Positions 1 to 7,168 of a stretch of DNA of 11,074 nucleotides are shown piece after piece (the first letter of the stretch is position 1; every line of letters begins with the position of its first letter). The translations under genes and the position numbers were made by a program. This stretch comes from Phoronis ovalis (Eukaryota > Phoronida > Phoronidae): NCBI GenBank assembly GCA_028565635.1, contig JAOXYB010056678.1, positions 1 to 11,074 of the forward strand. Direction: 5' to 3'. Below the pieces are notes generated by a model, which saw only the letters and a program-made list of their open reading frames with translations, was not told where the DNA came from and searched no databases.

Positions 1-178
1 AGAGACAGGCATGCGCCAACTCATTTTCATCACTTCTACTGTACTTATAAAACATGTATGCTTCATATTAATAATATACAATTCCTTTCGCTCAAATAAC
101 CAATTTAAACAGCGTACAATGATGATTCTTCGAATCGTTGTTGTCTTGTTGGATAATGTTATTTTATAATATTTATAG

Positions 179-391
179 ATATCTATGCTAAAACGAAATA
201 TTAGCAGTCAAGAGTCACAGGCTTCAGCAGAATTAGAAAGATTGAAGCGCGAACTTGAGGAGGAAAACAGGAAATTAACACACCAGATGCTTGAAGCTGC
301 TGGAGAGTATGCTAATAAGATAGCTTCAATGGAAACTCGACAAACAGAAAAATTAAATAAATTGGAGGAGCAGAAAAATAAGGAAAAATTA
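179..391 (+). CDS. FAM184A: FAM184 exon a (71 codons, phase 0-0)
   Basis: The acceptor is a T/A-rich tract ending TTTATAG at 178 and the donor is GTAAGT at 392. The exon is read in phase 0 at both ends. It encodes a heptad-rich Glu/Lys/Leu coiled coil beginning ISMLKRN. The ATG at 185 is internal and not the gene's start, because the codons before it stay open back to the splice acceptor. Confidence 0.85.
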
Positions 392-3300
392 GTAAGTACA
401 GTTCTGTATTATTATTGGTGTTTCCTTATGCTTTGAAATGCATTTTACTTTATTATTATTTCTTAGCTTATGAGTTCTAATTCTAATATTAGAGAGGAAG
501 ACGTTTGCAGAGCAAGCAAAAAGCCATGATATCTAAAGAGAATGTCTAAATAAATAGATACGCTCCCGAATTGATCAAAACAGTTTCCAATATACAGAAT
601 TAGCCATAGTTTATGGTGCACCTGTCAATTCACAGACCAGTAGAAAAATACGTTTATAATAAGTATCTTCTAGTGTAGGAATGATCGAGATATAACTATC
701 AGAAATATAATGCTTACTAGTAGGCGGAACCAGAACTAAACTAGTTGCATTAATATCTAGTTTTAATTGATAGTCTTGTTTTAACAACTATGTAGCCTTT
801 TAACGAAGCATGGATAGCTGTTGTTGACCTCTATGACCTGACCCGCCCCATTTGTGTGACACTTCTGTATATCTAATCGCCATTGTGGTACAGGTTGCTG
901 AAAATTGGAAAAAGGAAAAAGAAGGGAGAATGGAAAAACTATCAATAGGGTTAATTACTGCCTATAGTAAAACTCAATAAACCTCTCATAAAGAAGATAA
1001 ACATGACAAGCCTAGTAAACCACTGACCGAACAACCACAAAAACCACCATAGGGATTTAACAAAAAAAATTGATCTGTTGACCTCTAGATGACCTTTTAC
1101 CTTAAGATCAGTTCTGTCCACCGTGGAGTGACAAACTATAAGTCAGTAATATAAGACCAACTGTTCTCAAGGTACAGCATTTTCTTGCACAAGTTAATTA
1201 AAACAATGCTAAAAACTAAAAAATCTGTCCTCTTAGCACATAAATAAGCTTAAAAGGTCATCAAAATTACCTGAGTATAACCTGATACTGACATTTTAGA
1301 ACATTTTGACTTTAAACATTTAACCTTTGACTTCTAAATGATCTTTTGGCCTCAAGATTAATGGCCCACCTCAGGGATGCCAAACCTTAAATGCCATGTC
1401 TCTACCCCTGCTGGTCTTCGAGACACAACTCTCTTAGAATTGGAAAAAACTACAAACTCTAAAGGACAGCTGCCAGAACAGAACAGCAGCTGTCGATGAC
1501 TGTAAATGCTTTGTCATACTGAACTATCAAATTGCCTGGTATGTTGTGACATCTAGTGAGAGAAAAAGGTACTATTCTACAAGTGTCATCATCATCATTA
1601 AAGGATTACTGGGTTTGATTGTAAACCATTACGTAATATAATGACCACATTTTAATAGGAAATGGAACAAAGTTTGCGTAAGAAGCATGTTGAGGATATG
1701 CAAGCCCAGATGACAGCACATAAGGTCACAGTAGAGACAATCAGGGACCAGGCAGAAAAAACTAAACAGGCAGAACTAGATACCCAGATTAAGAAACAAA
1801 TGGAACAAATAGGTTAGTATACAAGGTTAATATTTGTTTCTAATTCCCAGTTTGTACATATTATGTTCCTGCCTGGGTAAACTTGACACGAAATCTGTTT
1901 CTGCAAAGTAGAATTCTCTAGTTATATAAACAACTAAATATTCCTAAGTATTCTTTTTCATATGCTTATCAACATACGAAAAAAGATGTACCAGAGAATT
2001 AATAGTATATTTAACTGAAAATTGCATATAACTGACTGTCAGATTCTTCAAAAGCTCTTAAATAATTTTGTTTTTTTTTGCAGATAAATTAAAGCAAGAT
2101 TTATTAACAAGACATGAACAAGAACTGGAACAGCATAAGAAGGCTCATTCTTCACAACTAGCAGCGGCCAGAATGGAACTTGAACGTTCCATGGAACTAG
2201 CAAAGCAGAAGGTATAAAACTGAAATCAGTGACCATGTACTATTATTTTTGGCATCAACATTTTTGTCATAGTGATCAGCATAATAATTACCATTGTCTG
2301 CCTCAATCAGGGCCATCTTTATGATAATCTTGAATTCAACTGTTATAGGACTGTCTAACATCCAACTATTACCACATACATATTTTTCATTCCTCTAACT
2401 TGTTTTTTACGAACCCAATTCATTGCAACGGCACCACCAGCTTGTCTATCGTGGACAATTTAAAAGATACACTGACCAAATTCGTGCAAGAACTTCTTTT
2501 CAACACACCACCTTGTCTTTTTTAAGATTATTGTTGTACTTACGGCTAAGCTGGACACTCGTCACCGTTTAAATAAAAATTCACGAAAAATCTGCATTAC
2601 ATTTTTTTCACATAAAATAAATGTTTTCTGAAACTTTAACATTCATGCTATGTTATAGTGGTATTTTTAGACTTGTGTATGCAACGCACAAAATTTAATT
2701 AATTTTTTATGACATCTCATAAAATTCATAAGGTACATCCTACAGCAAAATCCTGCGGATCTAAATTGGAGCTAATTACGTTTTTAAGAAGTAAACGATA
2801 CTTCCATCATTTATTTTGACCGAATTGTAAATACTATGAATAATCTTTGAAGTATTAATTAATGTTTAAAAAAAGGTGATTTTTTTATTTCCTAAAACAC
2901 TAAATTGATTATATAATCAAAATCCCTGGTACAATTAAAAAATGGTCAAAAACAAATTATGAGAGTATTGATTAGTTGTTAAAAATATAGTTACCCCGAA
3001 TTTTTATCTACTGAGTTTCCTGTAGGATGTACCTAATGAAACGCTAATTAAATTTCATACATTTTACCCAATAGTTTGAAAATACCATTATGACATAGCT
3101 TGAATATTAAAGTTTTAGAAAACATCTCTTAAGTGAAAAACATGTAATGCAGATTTTTCATGAATTTTTATTTAAACAGTGACGAGGGTCCCGCTTAGCC
3201 TTAATTCCTATCATTATTCACTTGTAGGAGAAAGAATTTGATATGAAAATATCCGATCTCAAAGAAGAGATTGAAAGACGGGAAAGACACATTTCAAATT

Positions 3301-5331
3301 TAGACGAAGATGCCAAAAAATTACAACAGGGAGTTAGTCACTTGTCAAAAGAACTTGATGCCAAAGGAAAAGAAATACTCAAAATTAGGAGTGAGGCAAC
3401 ACAATCTATTAGGTACATGATGCTTATATGTGTGTATGGTATTGTGGAAAACACAAGTGTTAGAAATCTTCAAGGGAATGATTAATCTCTCTTTAGTCGA
3501 ACAAATATAATACTCTTGATAAAATACTTACCATTAAAGCTTATAACATCTCATCTTCATCAATACCAGAGACCTCTGGTGGTGATGTGGTGATGTTATT
3601 GTTAACTTTTCTTATAAATTTAAGTTTTTTGTCCCAAGTTAAACTGAAGCTGTAGAAGTTTAGGAAAAAGTGAAAGAATTTTATTTCTTTTGTGCAAGTC
3701 TATTTGTACTATAATTATTCTTGTGCAATACTTGTAGAAAACGAGAAGAACAACTTGCTCGACAACACAAGTCTGAAATAGATCACCTTAATCAAGATCA
3801 TTTGTCAGAAACCCAGCAAATGCTTGCAGAATTCAACAGAGCTCAGGATTTATTGAAAGATAAAATATCAGCTTTACAAATCATGTAAGGAAATTTCAGT
3901 TTCAAAGTGTTTTTTTTGTTAGAAAGCAACAATAAGAAATATAAGAAATTTATTAAAGTTATACTTTTTTTCTTAACTAAGAATTATCTCTTTTGGTATA
4001 GTTTATTTTCATGTGTATCTAAATTTGAAAGATTTTTGTATTTAAGTTTTGTCATGAGTGTGTAGCATACTGTATCCCAGAGGTATGACTGCTTAGTCTG
4101 CTTTACTGCAAATTTTACTGTTATCGGAAATAAATAAAGGATCCTACTACATTGCCTAATATTGCATAGTAAAATTGGGTGTGTAGTAAGTATGTTCCTT
4201 TATGAAGTTTTATATAATATACAGGCTCGAAGAGGCGGAAGACCGTTACAGGAACAGGGAGTCACGACCTGAAGATTTAGATTTGATAAGAAGATTACAA
4301 GAAGCTTTAGAAGAAAGGGAAGTGCAGATGAAAAAATTAATTGTAAGTTAATACATGTTTAATCTTTTGTGTTTGGTAATAAGTGATACAACTGAAGGAG
4401 CCAAACACGTACAATGGATTGCCGCCAGATTGGAAATTTGACACTTCCATGGTTTTGTTTTTGAAAGTGTGTATTTATCTGTTACGACAGAACACACTGG
4501 AGATGTAGTTGGTGTCATTTCCCCCACATCACTGCTGATTTGTGTACATTTTGTGACAAATTTATTCATAGCTTAAGCTTTATGTTAGAGTATGTACTGA
4601 GTAAAGTCATACTTTTGCAGTGTAATATTTATCAATGGTAAAAGTTGTGATTAATGGTGCTTTACTTTTTATTTCACGTGGTTAGTAATTTCTATTGTGT
4701 GAGTAAGTATTTACTGGTGTAAAATTACGACACAAATTGATAACAATTACAGGATGACAAGAAGTTCTTCCAGTTGGAGTTAATGAACAGAGAAACTAAC
4801 TTTAACAAAGTTTTCACTGGAGATCCTAAAGTTGGCTTAATGAATCCTCTAATAAAACCTGTAAGTATGCTATTTAATTCAGAATAGATATTTAATCAAA
4901 TTGTTCAGCGAGTCTTTAAAAATATTCAGTCCAAATGTTACTGGTGGCCGTGCAAAATCTATTAAATTTTATGGAATTGTTTTACATTATGAAAATGTTT
5001 TACATTTGCATATTGCTAATTTGGACATTGTGCCACTGTTATAGGCTTTAGTGATAGCAGATAAATACCACAGCATTAGTTCTTGTTGCCAGTATATCAG
5101 GTACTTTTATGTTGATGTGTAAACAGATTTATACTTTAAAACATTACATATATTTGACACTTCTACTTTCAGAGAAAAAAGGGTAGCGCACCTTCCCTCG
5201 GCACCTTTGGTGGTCCACCAACCAGGCTTCAGCCCTTACCAAACTCACCAAATCACGAAGAAAGATTAAATCCACATAAGACACTCCCACCTGCTCAAGC
5301 CCATTTTGGAGTTAAAAAATTTGTTAGCTAA
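179..5331 (+). CDS. FAM184A: FAM184-family coiled-coil protein, C-terminal 403 codons (8 exons)
   Basis: Eight exons join without a frame break: 179-391, 1659-1812, 2084-2211, 3228-3412, 3738-3884, 4225-4342, 4753-4860 and 5173-5331. Every intron is GT-AG. The product is almost entirely Glu/Lys/Gln/Leu-rich coiled coil up to about residue 300. It is followed by the FAM184 C-terminal signature (FFQLELMNRETNFNKVF, then NPLIKP) and a Pro/Ser-rich tail containing LPNSPNHEE. These motifs match what I remember of vertebrate FAM184A/B. The family's function is poorly known; it is regarded as a coiled-coil, probably scaffolding, protein. The vertebrate protein is over 1000 residues, so the N-terminal two-thirds, including the FAM184 N-terminal domain, should lie left of the window. 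The tail is shorter than I recall for vertebrates. Family assignment is confident; the A versus B choice is not meaningful for a probable single invertebrate orthologue. Confidence 0.88.
392..1658 (+). other. FAM184 intron with diverged repeats
   Basis: This 1267-bp intron has no coding exon that fits the frame. It contains diverged units starting with a TTGACCTCTA-like string near 824, 1078 and 1327, several TGACCT half-sites, a perfect 9-bp hairpin (1465-1494) and a short ATC run near 1586-1599. Confidence 0.7.
824..1400 (+). repeat. diverged interspersed/tandem units about 250 bp apart
   Basis: Units beginning at about 1078 and 1327 align over roughly 65 bases. The first reads TGACCTCTAGATGACCTTTT and the second TGACTTCTAAATGATCTTTT. 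Both continue with an (A)AGAT...CCACC block. A shorter related start is seen near 824. They may be decayed copies of a tandem repeat or of a dispersed element. The outer boundaries are not defined. Confidence 0.4.
1659..1812 (+). CDS. FAM184A: FAM184 exon b (coiled coil)
   Basis: The acceptor is TTTTAATAG at 1658 and the donor is GTTAGT at 1813. The exon starts in phase 0 with EMEQSLRKKHVEDM and ends after the first base of a Gly/Asp codon. That codon is completed as Asp by the next exon. The whole exon is charged coiled coil. Confidence 0.85.
2084..2211 (+). CDS. FAM184A: FAM184 exon c (coiled coil)
   Basis: The acceptor is a ten-base T-rich run followed by GCAG, ending at 2083. The donor is GTATAA at 2212, a weaker match to consensus. 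The first two bases finish a split Asp codon, and the exon ends on a codon boundary. It encodes KLKQDLLTRHEQELEQHKK and further helix. Confidence 0.85.
2544..2745 (+). repeat. left arm of the foldback element
   Basis: This arm is nearly colinear with the reverse complement of 3020-3200, closest over its outer 130 bases. It is about 20 bases longer than the right arm because of indels near 2670-2700. Confidence 0.8.
3020..3200 (-). repeat. right arm of the foldback element
   Basis: Read on the minus strand, it starts GGCTAAGCGGGACCCTCGTC and pairs with the left arm. Its outer end lies 27 bases before exon d of the FAM184 gene. Confidence 0.8.
3228..3412 (+). CDS. FAM184A: FAM184 exon d (coiled coil)
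   Basis: The acceptor is CACTTGTAG at 3227 and the donor is GTACAT at 3413. Translation starts EKEFDMKISDLKEEIERR and ends in a split Arg codon (AG|A). The foldback element in the preceding intron ends about 25 nt upstream of this exon, so the acceptor is right at the edge of an insertion. Confidence 0.88.
3413..3737 (+). other. FAM184 intron with an imperfect hairpin
   Basis: The only structure I see in this 325-bp intron is an imperfect inverted repeat at 3543-3599. The outer arms ATAACATC/GATGTTAT and the inner arms ACCAGAG/CTCTGGT are perfect, with mismatches and a small bulge between them. Confidence 0.5.
3738..3884 (+). CDS. FAM184A: FAM184 exon e (coiled coil)
   Basis: The acceptor is ACTTGTAG at 3737 and the donor is GTAAGG at 3885. 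The exon encodes a conserved FAM184 stretch containing SETQQMLAEFNRAQDLLKDK followed by ISALQIM. The last Met codon is split AT|G over the next intron. Confidence 0.9.
3885..4224 (+). other. FAM184 intron, no further feature
   Basis: This is a 340-bp T-rich intron with a GTAAGG donor and an ATATACAG acceptor. An AATAAA at 4130-4135 is not expected to be used, as coding exons follow. I see nothing else in it. Confidence 0.6.
4225..4342 (+). CDS. FAM184A: FAM184 exon f (coiled coil)
   Basis: The acceptor is ATATACAG at 4224 and the donor is GTAAGT at 4343. The exon encodes LEEAEDRYRNRESRPEDLDL and then RLQEALEEREVQMKKLI. This is a well-conserved region of the family, continuing the ISALQI segment of the previous exon. 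Confidence 0.9.
4343..4752 (+). other. FAM184 intron, no further feature
   Basis: This 410-bp intron is somewhat less AT-rich at 4395-4560. The minus strand is open for 73 codons there, but it has no recognisable motif or splice context, and I read it as chance. Confidence 0.55.
4753..4860 (+). CDS. FAM184A: FAM184 exon g (family signature)
   Basis: The acceptor is AATTACAG at 4752 and the donor is GTAAGTATG at 4861. The exon is 36 codons, in phase at both ends. It carries the most diagnostic motif of the gene, LELMNRETNFNKVF, then GLMNPLIKP. In vertebrate FAM184A the same block sits just after the end of the coiled coil. Confidence 0.92.
4861..5172 (+). other. FAM184 intron, no further feature
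   Basis: This is a 312-bp AT-rich intron with a strong GTAAGTATG donor and CTACTTTCAG acceptor. I see no other structure in it. Confidence 0.6.
5173..5331 (+). CDS. FAM184A: FAM184 terminal exon with stop codon
   Basis: The acceptor is CTACTTTCAG at 5172. The exon holds 52 codons, then TAA at 5329-5331. It opens with a basic RKKGS and goes on to a Pro/Ser-rich, probably disordered tail with RLQPLPNSPNHEE and a final KKFVS. The PNSPxH motif is shared with vertebrate FAM184. The aromatic extreme C-terminus I associate with the vertebrate protein is missing. Confidence 0.88.
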   Translation, partial: RKKGSAPSLGTFGGPPTRLQPLPNSPNHEERLNPHKTLPPAQAHFGVKKFVS

Positions 5332-5484
5332 TGGCTTTTTATGAATGTGATTCTAATAGTGAGACACAAGTAGTACTATTAAAACTCCTGTTTGACCAGT
5401 TTTTCAACAAAGTGCATTACACAGAAATACATCAAGACATATAAATCTGCTATGTTAAATTCAACTACCTCATGAAATTTTATA

Positions 5485-5490
5485 AATAAA
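5485..5490 (+). terminator. candidate poly(A) signal of the FAM184 gene
   Basis: A canonical AATAAA lies about 155 bases after the FAM184 stop codon, with a T-rich stretch just downstream. It is the first canonical hexamer in the 3' flank, giving a short 3' UTR if used. Later hexamers at 6020, 6069 and 6419 could give longer forms. Confidence 0.5.
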
Positions 5491-6531
5491 GACATTTTAT
5501 ATGGCCAAATACCTACTTCCTTCCAACCACCATACTGCCTTATATGACATGTTTTAACATTTTAGTGTCTTCAGGTTTTTAATTTAGCATTTTAAAGAAA
5601 TCAAACAATTATATATAATCATGTTTATTTATTTATTATTGAATTATTTTGAACAATTTTTAATGCGTCAATGTAGTAAAAATCCTGAACAGTTGGATGG
5701 ATGGTTATGTTAGCATAAAGTTGTCCTAACACATCATTTTCGTCCGCAATTCCTCCCATCTTTTATGTATATGCACAATTAATAGCAGGCAATAAGATAA
5801 TTACCTGCGTGGTTCTTAAAATATGATTTATTTATTCAGTTGAATGGTTGGAATGCCACATGCTTTGAAAGTGTTTGTATAGATGAATGTGTTAAATACT
5901 TTTTAAATGCTTCTCTAAGGTGATAATCCATAGTTTTGAAATTCATTGTATTTATATAAATTGTTGTATTTTACTTGTTATGTGATGGAAGAGTATATAA
6001 CTGCTGTTTTTACTGATGGAATAAAGCAATCATTATATAGAGTGTATAAATACACAGATTATTTATATAATAAAATGCCTGTTATTCTGAACTATGATTT
6101 TTTTTGTTTTATTACACCATCAGATTATGCAACAGCTCCATGAGTGATTTTCTCATTACATTTCGATAAAGTGATACGTGTGCAGGTTCTGGACAACATT
6201 ATTACATTTTCAAGTTACATGCTATGCACACTAGCTCCAGAAATAATTTCAAATAGAATTGAGCTCAATATCAACACTAGTTTTATAAGCAGCCACCAGG
6301 TGGTTCCCAGTCGAGGTGATCATGTGTTCGTTTACATGCACCACAGAAGTATATACACCGTACCTAACAAGGACAGTTTTAAGGAAAAGTTGCTACATGG
6401 AGCTCAAAGTTAGGTCCTAATAAAATAAGACTTTCTGTACCAATCTGTACATTATGATGTTCCTTAATGATGCTTCACTCCTTTTTAATATGTTTTCATC
6501 AATACTAAAAAGCAATTATTGGTGTTACAAC

Positions 6532-6537
6532 TTTATT
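6532..6537 (-). terminator. candidate distal poly(A) signal of the transporter gene
   Basis: TTTATT on the plus strand reads AATAAA on the minus strand. It is the first canonical hexamer met downstream of the transporter stop, giving a 3' UTR of about 450 bases. Confidence 0.4.
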
Positions 6538-6890
6538 TGACAAAATGATAATTAATTAAATCCATGTAAATCTTTGCGTTTGTTTTAAATTCATGCATAA
6601 AAGTGTACTAAATTCAATATCAATCTTAGTTTACAAGAAATGTTTCTTGTTTAATAAATCTTCACATAAAATACGTCGAATCAAGCCATATGCAAGAAGT
6701 ATAAAGAGTATTTAAAATGATCTTAATTATATAAAGAAATCTTGTCAAATAAATAATCGTTGCACTGTACCATAGCATCATTTTATAGTAAAGCTTTGCA
6801 CTGAAGGACAATGCAATATATACGAATACTGTACACATTTATAGCCAACACGAAGCACCTTTTTACAATTAGTCATGCAATACACTACAA

Positions 6891-6896
6891 TTTAAT
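6891..6896 (-). terminator. candidate proximal poly(A) signal of the transporter gene
   Basis: TTTAAT on the plus strand reads ATTAAA on the minus strand, about 78 bases after the transporter stop. ATTAAA is the commonest variant hexamer. In AT-rich sequence it can easily occur by chance. Confidence 0.3.
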
Positions 6897-6973
6897 TGAT
6901 GAGATTCCAATACCCTGTGGTCATAGTAAAACTGAAATTGTATAGTGCAGACCAGTATTTTCCTTACAGAACT

Positions 6974-7168
6974 TTATAATCCAGCCTCATGCATACTGCC
7001 GAGGCTACTAGACTTAGAAAATGCCGGATTTTCTACTCCTTCAGAGTCACATTCCACAACATATGGGACATTAGCTTCTTGTTCTTTTCTATTAGCCTCT
7101 TTTCGTCGACGGTTTTTCTCGATAGATGGCATCCATTTTTCTGAAGGTCGCAAAAGGCGTCTAAATCG
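6974..7168 (-). CDS. SLC6 terminal exon (cytosolic tail)
   Basis: The acceptor is GTCTTTCTAG. It has 64 codons and TAA at 6974-6976. The start [15 protein letters not shown] matches the family's conserved LxRPxxxWxP after TM12. The remainder is a highly basic, then acidic tail ending SMHEAGL, with several Ser that might be phosphorylated. I see no clear class I PDZ-binding end. Confidence 0.85.
   Translation of the reverse strand, partial: RFRRLLRPSEKWMPSIEKNRRRKEANRKEQEANVPYVVECDSEGVENPAFSKSSSLGSMHEAGL

Larger units (their letters stand above)
2543..3201. mobile_element. foldback / MITE-like element with long terminal inverted repeats
   Basis: The left arm, about 2544-2745, is the reverse complement of the right arm, about 3020-3200, with scattered mismatches and a few indels. 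Both arms begin GGCTAAGC, share GTTTAAATAAAAATTCA and AAAATCTGCATTACAT, and end GGTACATCCTACAG. The inner spacer (2746-3019) keeps weaker inverted similarity. The element is flanked by TTA (2540-2542 and 3201-3203), which could be a TA or TTA target duplication as left by Tc1/mariner or PIF/Harbinger elements. There is no transposase ORF, so it is non-autonomous. The superfamily is undecided. Confidence 0.8.
5332..6973. other. convergent intergenic / 3' UTR region
   Basis: This is AT-rich sequence between two converging stop codons. It should hold both 3' UTRs. Candidate plus-strand AATAAA signals are at 5485, 6020, 6069 and 6419. Minus-strand candidates are TTTAAT at 6891 (ATTAAA) and TTTATT at 6532 (AATAAA). 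The stretch 6180-6415 is richer in GC than its surroundings and keeps one plus frame open. An ATTTATTTATT string near 5625-5637 resembles an AU-rich element. Confidence 0.55.

Noticed and set aside
185-187. ATG at 185 as the start of a short gene
   Set aside because: The reading frame continues upstream to a good splice acceptor at 178, and the coiled coil belongs to a longer FAM184 protein.
894-949. Possible extra FAM184 exon: after an ACAG, a frame reading VAENWKKEKEGRMEKLS with a GT at 950
   Set aside because: It looks coiled-coil-like, but its 56 bp does not fit between two phase-0 junctions, and including it would bring a stop codon early in exon b. The donor is also poor.
2048-2236. 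62-codon minus-strand open frame
   Set aside because: It is antisense to FAM184 exon c, which has clear family similarity and matching splice phases.
4348-4569. 73-codon minus-strand open frame in a FAM184 intron
   Set aside because: No recognisable motif, no splice partners and no coding bias evident by eye. It is probably chance.
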